From: Paraburkholderia susongensis
Lineage (GTDB): Bacteria; Pseudomonadota; Gammaproteobacteria; Burkholderiales; Burkholderiaceae
Length of the DNA: 64,000 nt
NCBI RefSeq assembly: GCF_900177725.1
Contig: NZ_FXAT01000008.1
Location: forward strand, 223,505-287,504
Reading direction: 5' to 3'
The notes under the pieces are model-generated. The model was not told the DNA's origin and made no database searches. It worked only from the letters and a program-made list of their open reading frames with translations. Shown here one piece after another: positions 51,239-59,813 of this stretch. Position 1 is the stretch's first letter; the number at the start of each line of letters is the position of its first letter. The translations under genes were made by a program, and so were the position numbers.

Positions 51239-51589
51239 CTAAATTACCGATAGCGGCCCTCTGTAGCCATGCATGGCCATGGCGATCAACATCGCAGACA
51301 GCGTCGGCAAGACCAAATCCAGTACTTTGTAGGCGTCCCAGTGCCATGGGAGCCAACCGATCGCCCAGGTATAAGCATGTGACTCAAAAGCGAGCGCCTC
51401 CTCATCATCCAAAGTCTCGAGTTCACACTCGAGTTTCTTGCGCGACCAATACCAGATGATTACGGCAAGCGCCCCAATTCGGAAGTTGAATAACAGCCCG
51501 ACAGGCACGTGGACCAGCAATCCTTCAAGGCAGTGAGACAGGGACATGCGCCACCTTGCCGCTGCGAACCAGTCAAGTAAAGCAGTCAT
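51239..51589 (-). CDS. Small integral membrane protein, unknown
   Basis: A 116-residue protein with an excellent ribosome site (AAGGAGG, seven bases before the ATG at 51589). A hydrophobic pair of helices spans about 25-50 (LLVHVPVGLLFNFRIGALAV), and another lies near 92-108 (LPTLSAMLIAMAMHG); the middle is charged (KKLECELETLDDEEAL). The layout, including an LLVHVPVG helix followed by IIWYWSRKKLE, resembles phage-encoded small membrane proteins, but I cannot name it. It stands with one further small gene in a gene-poor region. Confidence 0.62.
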   Translation of the reverse strand: MTALLDWFAAARWRMSLSHCLEGLLVHVPVGLLFNFRIGALAVIIWYWSRKKLECELETLDDEEALAFESHAYTWAIGWLPWHWDAYKVLDLVLPTLSAMLIAMAMHGYRGPLSVI

Positions 51590-52503
51590 TGGAGATCCTC
51601 CTTGTACTATCTTGCCGATGTTCCAGATTACACTGGCTTCATCTTAGCCGAGCTGCTGATTCTCCTGGTTATACAGTATTCCAATGCTATCGCGTGCCAA
51701 CGGCCATCATAGCTCTGTCGATAGTACATGGACGCATCTGATTTCCTACTCAGTTATGCCGACTCCCGGATTATGCCGCGTCAAGGTCACTGATGACATT
51801 GATCATGTCCTTTTGTGATCGCCGAGCAAATGAAGGCGACGCACACAGTCAGCGTATCAGACGGACTGCCGGCCCGCCACATTGCTGCAGGTTCTGACCG
51901 AATTGCCCCAGCGCCCGTTAGATGCCTGCGTCACTGACCTGCTGCCGCTCAATTACGCCAGGCGACTGGCCGACGCAAGTTCTAGCTGAGGCCGCGATCG
52001 AACTGCGATCATCCAGGAATTGCGTACTCTCGACATGTCATCACATGCATCGAATTCCGCGCGTCGAATCTATCGCTTGCAATGTACCCCGACGATGATC
52101 GCGGCGCGAGCGCATCACGACGGGCCGTCCTTCACATGCAGGCGCCGCGCGTTGGGCTGGCAAGACCGGCGGCAATTGGCCACATTGTTCGTCGGGCCTG
52201 CGCGCGTACTAGACTTCGCCTCGCATGTCAGGGTACCGCACATCTGTTCCGTCACGAAGTGGCTCGCACCTCGAAGTTGCGGAGTCGAACCTTCAAATGT
52301 GAAATCCAACATCTTCTCGAACACTGAACGGTGGCGTCCGTGATATCTTCGGACACAGCGAGCACCGATAAAAAGTGTATCGACACGCTGATCGTCATCT
52401 ACGCCATGAAAACCGTACTGGCTTTTCTACCGAGGAGTGACGCGGCACGCCTGAAGAACATCGCACCCGCGCGGCAGACGAGCGCACCTGGCGGCGTCGG
52501 AGG
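51590..52503. other. 914-base region without an intact gene
   Basis: No credible full-length gene on either strand. A plus-strand frame at about 51877-51985 (VLTELPQRPLDACVTDLLPL) loosely resembles the last residues of IS66 TnpC, suggesting another transposon scrap. The rest appears non-coding. Confidence 0.5.
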
Positions 52504-52544
52504 AAAAAAGCCCCGCAAGGACCTCGGTCCCGCGGGGCTTTTTC
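52504..52544 (-). terminator. Bidirectional rho-independent terminator after cyoD
   Basis: AAAAAAGCCCCGC at 52504-52516 and GCGGGGCTTTTT from 52532 form a strong GC stem with A-rich and T-rich flanks on either side, so it works in both directions. It lies 32 bases beyond the cyoD stop and ends the cyoABCD transcript. Confidence 0.9.
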
Positions 52545-52575
52545 TAACGGGCTAAAACGCTAACGCGTTATCCAC

Positions 52576-52917
52576 CTACCGCGACATCATATGCATACTA
52601 ACGTTATGCATAACCCACAACGTCCCGCCAACCACAATAACCGCAGTCAACACAGTAAACGCAAACGCCATCACATTCCAGCGTTGCTCCGACGACGCGT
52701 TCATATGCAGGAAGAACACCAGATGCACGATGATCTGCACGAACGCGAGACCCGCGATGGCGAACAGCGCGCTCTGCCCCGTCAACGTTCCCGTCATGAC
52801 GATCGCGAACGCCGCGGCGGTCAGAATGACGGACAGCACGAAGCCCGTCGTATAGCTGCCGAAGCTGCCGTGGCCTTCACCCGAGTGTGCGCCATGGGCG
52901 CTATGGCTATGGTCCAT
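52576..52917 (-). CDS. cyoD: Cytochrome bo3 ubiquinol oxidase subunit IV
   Basis: A 113-residue subunit with three membrane helices (about 24-44 YTTGFVLSVILTAAAFAIVM, 52-75 LFAIAGLAFVQIIVHLVFFL, 85-105 WNVMAFAFTVLTAVIVVGGT) and a His-rich N-terminus, as in CyoD. It assists assembly and stability of the oxidase. It begins directly after the cyoC stop. No cyoE (heme O synthase) follows; the operon ends with the terminator at 52504-52544. Confidence 0.92.
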   Translation of the reverse strand: MDHSHSAHGAHSGEGHGSFGSYTTGFVLSVILTAAAFAIVMTGTLTGQSALFAIAGLAFVQIIVHLVFFLHMNASSEQRWNVMAFAFTVLTAVIVVGGTLWVMHNVSMHMMSR

Positions 52918-53523
52918 TTAGATCACGCTCGCAAGATAGACAAAGGTGAAGACGCCGATCCACACGACGTCGAGAAAGTGCCAGAAAAGACTCAGGCACG
53001 TGAGGCGAATCATGTCGCGCTCGGTCAGGTCGCGATGACGCATCACCTGGATCGACAACACGACCATCCAGATCAGGCCGAACGTCACGTGCAGACCGTG
53101 CGTGCCGACCAGCGTGAAGAACGACGACAGGAACGCGCTGCGGCTCGGACCCGCGCCTTCGGCGATCAGGTGCGAGAACTCGCGCATTTCCAGCACGAGG
53201 AACGCGAGGCCCAGCAGAAACGTCACACCGAGCCAGCCGAGCAGCACGCCCTTACGGTTCTTGTGCGCGCCGAGCATCGCGAAACCATACGTGATACTGG
53301 AAAGCAGCAGCATCGCCGTTTCGAGCGCAACGCCCGGAATCTCGAACAGATCCTTGCCACTCGGGCCACCCGCGAACTGATGACTCATCACCGCGAACAC
53401 CGCAAACAGCGCCGCGAAGATGATGCAGTCGGTCATCAGGTACAACCAGAAACCGAATACCGAGTGCGACGGCACGTGGTCCGGCGCGAGTTGCGGTTCA
53501 ATCGCAATAGTCTTCTGTAACAT
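52918..53523 (-). CDS. cyoC: Cytochrome bo3 ubiquinol oxidase subunit III
   Basis: A 201-residue five-helix subunit III. Family segments are SVFGFWLYLMTDCIIFAALF near 22, LETAMLLLSSITYGFAM near 66, GPSRSAFLSSFFTLVGTHGL near 122 with the conserved THGLHV, and LFWHFLDVVWIGVFTFVYLA at the end. The start at 53523 overlaps the cyoB stop (TGATG); the longer ORF upstream is cyoB in another frame. It has no redox centre and supports subunit I. Confidence 0.93.
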   Translation of the reverse strand: MLQKTIAIEPQLAPDHVPSHSVFGFWLYLMTDCIIFAALFAVFAVMSHQFAGGPSGKDLFEIPGVALETAMLLLSSITYGFAMLGAHKNRKGVLLGWLGVTFLLGLAFLVLEMREFSHLIAEGAGPSRSAFLSSFFTLVGTHGLHVTFGLIWMVVLSIQVMRHRDLTERDMIRLTCLSLFWHFLDVVWIGVFTFVYLASVI

Positions 53524-55544
53524 CAGTCCACCTCCAGCGCGACCTGAGCATCGGCAACCGCGCCGACACCGGCCACGGCACCAGCGCCGCCGCTGCGTTT
53601 CTCTTCGATCAGCGCGACAGTGTCGGCCGGAATGTAATAGCCCTCGTTGTCCTGGAAGCTGTAGACGATCACGGTGGCGATCGCGCCGACGAAGCCGACG
53701 ATCGCAAGCCACCAGATGTGCCACACGCCTGCAAAACCGAGCACCAGCGAGAACAGACCCACCAGCAGACCCGCGGACGTATTCGATGGCATGTGAATGT
53801 CGCGATACTGCGGCACGGTTTGCGCACCCTTGCGCGACTTCATGTCGGAGAATGCATCCAGCTTGCGAACGGTCGGAATGTGCGCGAAGTTGTACGCCGG
53901 CGGCGGCGAGCTCGTCGCCCATTCGAGCGTATGACCGTCCCACGGATCGCCCGTGAGGTCGCGGTTTTCCGGCAGATTGCGGTCGCGGATGCTGACGTAC
54001 AGTTGCAGCAACTGGAACGCGATGCCGATGGCGATCAGCACCGCGCCGAACGCTGCGGCGATCAGCCACGGATGCCATGCCGGATTGTCGTAGTGATTCA
54101 GACGACGCGTCATGCCCATGAAGCCGAGCACATACAGCGGCGTGAACGCGACCCAGAAGCCGATCTGCCAGAACCAGAATGCGGCCTTGCCGAGCTTCTC
54201 GTTGAGCTTGAAGCCGAATGCCTTCGGGAACCAGTAGTTGAAGCCGGCCAGATAGCCGAACAGCACGCCACCGATAATCACGTTGTGGAAGTGAGCGATC
54301 AGGAACAGGCTGTTATGCAGCACGAAGTCCGCACCCGGAATCGCCATCATCACGCCGGTCATACCGCCGATCGTGAACGTGACCATGAAGCCGAGGGTCC
54401 ACAGAATCGGCGTCGTGAATTGCAGACGGCCCTTGTAGATCGTGAAGAGCCAGTTGAACACTTTGACGCCGGTCGGGATCGCAATCACCATCGTCGCGAT
54501 ACCGAAGAACGCATTGACGTCAGCACCCGAACCCATCGTGAAGAAGTGGTGCAGCCACACGAGGAACGACAGCACCATGATCGCGCAGGTCGCCCACACC
54601 ATCGTCTTGTAGCCGAACAGCGGCTTCTTCGCAAACGTCGCGACGACTTCCGAGAAGATACCGAACGCCGGCAGGATCAGGATGTACACCTCGGGGTGAC
54701 CCCATGCCCAGATCAGGTTCAGGTACAGCATCGCGTTGCCGCCGGCTTCGTTCGTGAAGAAGTGCATGCCGAGGTAACGGTCCAGACCAAGCAGCGCGAG
54801 CGTCACGGTCAGGATCGGGAACGACGCCATGATCAGCACGTTCGTGCACAGCGCGGTCCACGTAAACACTGGCATCTTCATGAACGACATGCCCGGCGCG
54901 CGCATCTTCACGATCGTCACGAAGAAGTTCACACCGGTCAGCAAGGTGCCGATACCGGAGAGCTGCAAGCTCCACAGGTAGTAGTCGACGCCGACACCGG
55001 GGCTGAACTTCAGTTCGGACAGCGGCGGATAGGCGAGCCAGCCGGTCTGCCCGAATTCACCGATCACCAGAGAGATGTTGATCAGGATCGCGCTGACCGC
55101 CGTCATCCAGAAGCTCAGCGAGTTGATGAACGGGAACGCGACGTCGCGCGCGCCGATCTGCAGCGGCACGACGAGGTTCATCAGACCGACCATGAACGTC
55201 ATCGCCATGAAGAAAATCATGATGACGCCGTGCGCGGTGAAGATCTGGTCGTAGTGATGCGGCGGTAGAAAGCCTGGGCTCAGGTACGACAGCGCCAGTT
55301 GCATACGCATCATGATCGCGTCGGCGAAGCCGCGCAGCAGCATGATGAATGCAACGACGATGTACATGACGCCGATCTTCTTATGGTCGACGGACGTCAG
55401 CCATTCGCTCCACAGGTAGCGCCATTTGCCGAAATACGTGATCCCGCCGAGCACAGCCAGCGCGGCGAGCATCATGCCGGCGCCCGCGGTAACGATGATT
55501 GGCTCGTGATACGGAATCGCATCGAGCGTGAGTTTTCCGAACAT
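53523..55544 (-). CDS. cyoB: Cytochrome bo3 ubiquinol oxidase subunit I
   Basis: A 673-residue heme-copper oxidase subunit with about fifteen membrane helices. It shows DHKKIGVMYIVVAFIMLLRG near 54, HGVIMIFFMAMTFMVGLMNL near 105 (low-spin heme His), WAWGHPEVYILILPAFGIFS near 280 with the CuB His-Tyr pair, VWLHHFFTMG near 333 (two CuB His), FVLHNSLFLIAHFHNVIIGG near 405 (heme His) and a long C-terminus. It reduces O2 to water while pumping protons. It begins three bases after the cyoA stop. Confidence 0.96.
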   Translation of the reverse strand: MFGKLTLDAIPYHEPIIVTAGAGMMLAALAVLGGITYFGKWRYLWSEWLTSVDHKKIGVMYIVVAFIMLLRGFADAIMMRMQLALSYLSPGFLPPHHYDQIFTAHGVIMIFFMAMTFMVGLMNLVVPLQIGARDVAFPFINSLSFWMTAVSAILINISLVIGEFGQTGWLAYPPLSELKFSPGVGVDYYLWSLQLSGIGTLLTGVNFFVTIVKMRAPGMSFMKMPVFTWTALCTNVLIMASFPILTVTLALLGLDRYLGMHFFTNEAGGNAMLYLNLIWAWGHPEVYILILPAFGIFSEVVATFAKKPLFGYKTMVWATCAIMVLSFLVWLHHFFTMGSGADVNAFFGIATMVIAIPTGVKVFNWLFTIYKGRLQFTTPILWTLGFMVTFTIGGMTGVMMAIPGADFVLHNSLFLIAHFHNVIIGGVLFGYLAGFNYWFPKAFGFKLNEKLGKAAFWFWQIGFWVAFTPLYVLGFMGMTRRLNHYDNPAWHPWLIAAAFGAVLIAIGIAFQLLQLYVSIRDRNLPENRDLTGDPWDGHTLEWATSSPPPAYNFAHIPTVRKLDAFSDMKSRKGAQTVPQYRDIHMPSNTSAGLLVGLFSLVLGFAGVWHIWWLAIVGFVGAIATVIVYSFQDNEGYYIPADTVALIEEKRSGGAGAVAGVGAVADAQVALEVD

Positions 55545-55547
55545 GCG

Positions 55548-56441
55548 TTACCCCTTGGGCGTACAGTTGGCGTCCTTCATGTTGTCGAGGACGTTGCCGT
55601 TGTTGTATCGGGCAATGATGTTGTTGAAGAGCTTCGGATCGACCGTCGAGAAGTACCGCACCGGGTCCTTCTCGCTCGGCGTGGACACCGCGTGGTAGCG
55701 GTCCATGTCGAGCCGGTCCGACGACGCGCGCACCTTCGCAACCCATGCGTTGAAGTCCTCGGGCGAGGTGGCGAGCGCGCGAAACTTCATGTCCGAGAAG
55801 CCCTTGCCGCTGAAGTTCGCCGCGAGGCCCGCGTAGTCGCCGGCGTGATCGGCGATCAGGTGCAGGCGCGTCTGCATGCCCGCCATCGCGTAGATCTGGC
55901 CGCCGAGTTGCGGGATGAAGAACGAATTCATCACCGTGTCCGACGTGATCCGGAAGTTCACCGGCGTGCCGACCGGGAACGCGAGCTGGTTCACCGAGGC
56001 GATGCCGAGATCCGGATAGATGAACAGCCACTTCCAGTCGAGCGCGACGACTTCGACGTTGATCGGCTTGACCTGCGACTCGAGCGGACGATACGGATCG
56101 AGCTCATGCGTGCTCTTCCACGTCAACACGGCGAGGAACAGAATGATCAGCGTCGGAATCGTCCAGATGGCGATTTCGATCGCGGTCGAATGCGTCCATC
56201 CCGGACGGTATTCGGCGTTCCTGTTCGATGCGCGGTAACGCCATGCGAACAGCAGCGTCAGCGCGATGACCGGAATCACCACGATCAGCATGGCCCACGT
56301 GGACGTCGCGATCAGATCACGCTCCGCGAGCCCCACACTCCCCTTCGGATTCAGAATATCGAGGTTGCTGCAACCCGAGAGCAGCAACATGAGAGCGGCG
56401 GAAAGTAAGCTTGCCGACCCTCGCAGAGCCCGTCCCTTCAT
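55548..56441 (-). CDS. cyoA: Cytochrome bo3 ubiquinol oxidase subunit II
   Basis: A 297-residue lipoprotein subunit. The signal ends in the lipobox LLLSGCSN (Cys near 24), followed by two membrane helices (about 46-66 WAMLIVVIPVIALTLLFAWR and 85-105 AIEIAIWTIPTLIILFLAVL) and a periplasmic cupredoxin domain (VEVVALDWKWLFIYPDLGIA near 128, DTVMNSFFIPQLGGQIYAMA near 168). The CuA Cys residues of cytochrome c oxidases are absent, as expected for a quinol oxidase. The ATG at 56441 has AGAGG eight bases upstream. First gene of cyoABCD. Confidence 0.95.
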   Translation of the reverse strand: MKGRALRGSASLLSAALMLLLSGCSNLDILNPKGSVGLAERDLIATSTWAMLIVVIPVIALTLLFAWRYRASNRNAEYRPGWTHSTAIEIAIWTIPTLIILFLAVLTWKSTHELDPYRPLESQVKPINVEVVALDWKWLFIYPDLGIASVNQLAFPVGTPVNFRITSDTVMNSFFIPQLGGQIYAMAGMQTRLHLIADHAGDYAGLAANFSGKGFSDMKFRALATSPEDFNAWVAKVRASSDRLDMDRYHAVSTPSEKDPVRYFSTVDPKLFNNIIARYNNGNVLDNMKDANCTPKG

Positions 56442-56508
56442 ATCCACTGCCTCTTTTTTACGACTTCAACGAACGTCATTCGACGGCTCTCCATAAATAA
56501 GCGCTCGC

Positions 56509-56543
56509 ATAATAGGGGCGCGCCGAGTGTCGATAAACACTCG
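56509..56543 (-). promoter_or_regulatory. Candidate cyo promoter overlapped by an inverted repeat
   Basis: On the minus strand TTTATC (plus 56532-56537) and TATTAT (plus 56509-56514) are 17 bases apart, placing a start near 56502, about 60 bases before cyoA. CGAGTGT (56524-56530) and ACACTCG (56537-56543) form a perfect 7-bp inverted repeat covering the -35 element, a plausible operator. The rest of the 381-base gap to the NuoM-like stop shows no gene. Confidence 0.45.
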
Positions 56544-56822
56544 ATTTAGCAACGATCTATTGCGTCGCGACGCTGTGCGACACGTTGCCGCACACCCATC
56601 TGCAAGCGTCATTTGCGATGCTCCGGAACGAAGCACCGAAACGTTGACGCATCGCAAAGTCCCCTGAAAAAAAGCACTGACAATGCACTGGACTCGAAGC
56701 GAGTTCGATGAATTGCACCGCGTGTGTTCTCTGCAAAAGGAATGAATAGCAATGCGCAAAAGCGCACGAGCGTTGCCGCATCCCCGAGTGCGGAGGCGGC
56801 AACGGTTCTGCGCTTCGTTCTT

Positions 56823-58379
56823 TTAGCCCGGGGTGTGTAGCGCGGTAGCGGCCGGTGCCGGCGCCGCGGCTTGCAGGTGTTCGTTACTGTCCGCCGGTAC
56901 GGAATCCGAAGGAAGTGAAGAACGTTCGGACTGAGCGAGCAGCGTGCCGACCGACGGATCGATCGCGTCGGTGAACGGCTTCGGATCGAGACCGATTGCG
57001 AGCACGAGCAGCGACATTGCACCGAGCAGCACGAACTCGCGCTTGCCGAGATCCTTGAGCTTCGCGACGCGCGCGTTGGCGATCGCGCCGAAAATCACGC
57101 GCTTGTACATCCACAGCGTGTAGGCCGCGCTCAGGATCAGCGTGGTCGCGGCAATGGCGCCGATCCAGAAGTTGAAGCGGATCGCGCCCATCAGCACCAT
57201 GAATTCGCCGACGAAACCCGAGGTGCCCGGCAAGCCGATGTTCGCCATCGAGAACAGCATCACGAATGCGGCAAAGCGCGGCATCGTATTGGCGACGCCG
57301 CCGTACTCGGCGATCGACGCGGTCTTCGTGCGGTCGTAGAGCATGCCGGTGCACAGCAGCATCGCGCCGGACACGACGCCGTACGAGATCATCTGCACGA
57401 TCGCGCCGGACTGGCCGAAGCGGTTGAAGACGAAAAGACCGAGCGTGACGAGGCCCATGTGCGCGACCGTCGAATACGCGAGCAGGCGGCGCATGTCGGT
57501 TTGCACGAGTGCGAGCAGGCTCGAATAGATCACGGCGACGAGCGAGAGCGTAATCATCATCGGCGCGAAGAAGTGGCTCGCCTCGGGGGCGATCGGCAAT
57601 GCGAAACGCAACAGGCCATAGCCGCCGATCTTCAGCATGCCGATCATCACGGCGGCGCCGGTCGGACCATCGAGGTGCACGTCGGGCAGCCACGTATGGA
57701 GCGGCCACATCGGCACCTTCACGCCGAACGCGGCGAGGAAGCCGAGGAAAATCAGCGACTGCGGCACCATGCCAAGATTCGTCTCGCGCCACACCGCGAG
57801 GTCGAAGCTGTGCGTCTGGCTATACAGATAGAGCAGCGACATCAGCATCATCAGCGAGCCGAGAAACGACACGAAGAAGAACTTCACGGCCGCATACGAA
57901 CGGTTCTTATGCCCGTAGGTGCCGATCAGCAGATACAGCGGAATCAGCGTCGCCTCGAACGCGACGAAGAACATCATGCCGTCGAGCGACGTGAACACGC
58001 CCTGCATGAAACCCGACAGCATCAGGAACGCGCCGAAGTACTGCGCGGTGCGCTGCGTGATCGACTCCCACGACGCGATCACGATGATGATGGTCGTGAG
58101 CGCGGTCAGCGCGACGAGCCACAGCGAAATCCCGTCCACGCCCACATGCCATGCGATATCGAACGTCGGCGACCAGCGGACGTTTTCGACGAACTGCATC
58201 GACGTCACGTCGTTGCGGAAATTCGCCACCAGAGGAATCACCGGCAGGAAACCCGCGACTGCGCCGATCAGCGCGAGCCAGCGCGTGCGGTTACGCGCCG
58301 CGTCGGACCCGGCGCGCAAAACCACGAACCCGGCGACGATGGGGATCCAGATGAGAAGACTTAGGAGAGGCAATGGCAT
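56823..58379 (-). CDS. Orphan NuoM-like proton-translocating subunit
   Basis: A 518-residue member of the Nuo/Mrp antiporter-like family with about fourteen membrane helices. Hallmarks are FVAFEATLIPLYLLIGTYGH near 140 (conserved Glu of NuoM), GVKVPMWPLHTWLPDVHLDG near 225 (conserved Lys and Pro), AVMIGMLKIGGYGLLRF near 255 and RRLLAYSTVAHMGLVTLG near 310. It is closest to NuoM of complex I, but no other nuo genes are present here, so it is a paralogue standing alone upstream of cyoABCD. The ATG at 58379 is preferred over a longer ORF to 58418 because NuoM begins with MPLPLLSLLIWIP. Partner unknown. Confidence 0.85.
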   Translation of the reverse strand: MPLPLLSLLIWIPIVAGFVVLRAGSDAARNRTRWLALIGAVAGFLPVIPLVANFRNDVTSMQFVENVRWSPTFDIAWHVGVDGISLWLVALTALTTIIIVIASWESITQRTAQYFGAFLMLSGFMQGVFTSLDGMMFFVAFEATLIPLYLLIGTYGHKNRSYAAVKFFFVSFLGSLMMLMSLLYLYSQTHSFDLAVWRETNLGMVPQSLIFLGFLAAFGVKVPMWPLHTWLPDVHLDGPTGAAVMIGMLKIGGYGLLRFALPIAPEASHFFAPMMITLSLVAVIYSSLLALVQTDMRRLLAYSTVAHMGLVTLGLFVFNRFGQSGAIVQMISYGVVSGAMLLCTGMLYDRTKTASIAEYGGVANTMPRFAAFVMLFSMANIGLPGTSGFVGEFMVLMGAIRFNFWIGAIAATTLILSAAYTLWMYKRVIFGAIANARVAKLKDLGKREFVLLGAMSLLVLAIGLDPKPFTDAIDPSVGTLLAQSERSSLPSDSVPADSNEHLQAAAPAPAATALHTPG

Positions 58380-59063
58380 GTGCTCTGTCAAAACTTGAAG
58401 TACAAAACGCCGCGTCAACGCCCTACAAAACAGCGGGCGATGAAATGGATATGTAAGCTGGAGTTCGCTGAAATTGGCGTGCGAACGGGGTTTTCCGCTA
58501 CACGTTTACCCGTAGCCGAATGACCAAGGGTGGGAGATTACCAAGATAAGAATAATTTTGCAGCGCAACAGCGCGGAAATCCGCGCGGCAATATATTGTT
58601 GTGGGGTCGACTCTTGCAAATTGCATAAAAATGTGCGTTTGCACATTGTTACAGATCAACCGGAAGGTCCGGAAAACTTCACGGCAAAAGCTGGCAATTG
58701 GCAGTGAATTGACAACTTTTAAGCGTCTGCTTTTTTAGGGTCCGCTCAGCTGGAATAGATCGTGCTCGCACCCTGACGCTTCATGATGGCGATTCGGCAC
58801 CGGAGATAAAAATTTTTGCCAATAGCGGGCAAAAAAAATTTTGTGCCGAAACTCTGAATCGCCCTGCGAGCGCCACGGAGAACGTGAGGCGCGGCTCGAT
58901 GTGCAGGCGGCCTGATCGCTCGTCTGGCGAGGCGTGGAACTTCCATTCTCCTTTCATAACGCGATGCATTTCACGCGAGCTGCTGCACAAATTCGCGCGG
59001 CGAGGCACACTCAATTCGCCCGGCCAACTCCGTTCTCTGGTCACCTCTTCCGGACCTCCTCGC
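58380..59063. promoter_or_regulatory. 684-base divergent promoter region
   Basis: Between the minus-strand NuoM-like gene and the plus-strand ABC operon. No gene is visible. The stretch 58540-58830 is AT-rich. AATGTGC-GTTT-GCACATT at 58630-58647 is a perfect 7-bp inverted repeat with a 4-base loop, a possible operator. The ABC ATPase start has no strong SD. Confidence 0.45.
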
Positions 59064-59813
59064 ATGGCGCCTCGTGACGATATCGCCGTTCCCGCACTCG
59101 AATGCCGTGGACTAAGCAAACGGTACGGCACCGGCCGCATCGTGCTCGCGCAGCTCGATTTCACGCTCGCGCCCGGCGAGTTCGTCGCGATCATGGGCGA
59201 TTCGGGCGTCGGTAAATCGACGCTGCTCAACCTGATTGCCGGTCTCGACCGCGCGGATAGCGGCAGCGTCATGATCGACGGCCGCGCAGTCGATCAACTT
59301 GACGACAACGCGGCGACGCGCCTGCGCCGGCAAAAGCTCGGCTTCGTGTTCCAGGCCTTTCACGTGCTGCCGCATCTGACGCTCGCGCAGAACGTCGCGC
59401 TGCCGCTGCTGCTCAACGATCTGCCGACCGCCAGCGCGCTCGACATGCTCGCCGCGGTCGGCCTGGGCAGCCGCGGCGACGACTTTCCGCGCGAACTCTC
59501 CGGCGGCGAACTGCAGCGCGTCGCGATCGCTCGTGCGCTCGTGCATCGCCCTACGCTGATTCTCGCCGACGAACCAACCGGCAATCTCGACCCCGCGACC
59601 GCGCACGACGTGCTGGGTCTCTTTCGCGCGCAAAGCAAGGCGACCGGCGCGGCCACGATCATGGTCACGCATTCGGAAGCCGCGGCCGCCGTAGCCGACC
59701 GTGTCATGGTCCTGAGCGACGGCGGGCTGCATGCCGCGTCGACGAAATTCGCACAAGCCGGCGGCCCGCTTGCGCATGCGTCCCCCGCCCGCTCGACCGA
59801 CGATGCCCGCTGA
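59064..59813 (+). CDS. ABC transporter ATPase (MacB/LolD family)
   Basis: A 249-residue ATPase: Walker A MGDSGVGKSTLLNL near 45, Q-loop FVFQAFHVLPHLTL near 97, signature LSGGELQRVAIARAL near 145, Walker B LILADEPTGNLDP near 168 and switch His VTHSE near 205. The V-D/E-x-D-x-A-x-x-R-x-x-x-x-G-F-V-F-Q layout is typical of LolD/MacB/FtsE ATPases, which pair with FtsX-like permeases. The ATG at 59064 is used; the ORF extends upstream but the domain does not. Overlaps the permease start by 11 bases. Probably drives mechanical release of an envelope lipid or lipoprotein. Confidence 0.9.
   Translation: MAPRDDIAVPALECRGLSKRYGTGRIVLAQLDFTLAPGEFVAIMGDSGVGKSTLLNLIAGLDRADSGSVMIDGRAVDQLDDNAATRLRRQKLGFVFQAFHVLPHLTLAQNVALPLLLNDLPTASALDMLAAVGLGSRGDDFPRELSGGELQRVAIARALVHRPTLILADEPTGNLDPATAHDVLGLFRAQSKATGAATIMVTHSEAAAAVADRVMVLSDGGLHAASTKFAQAGGPLAHASPARSTDDAR

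Noticed and set aside
51877..51985. Possible IS66 TnpC C-terminal scrap
   Set aside because: Only about 30 residues with a loose E-L-P...D-L-L-P resemblance; too short to call a feature.
53718..55268. 516-residue plus-strand frame opposite cyoB
   Set aside because: Arg/His/Glu-rich shadow of a membrane protein gene; no ribosome site or domain.
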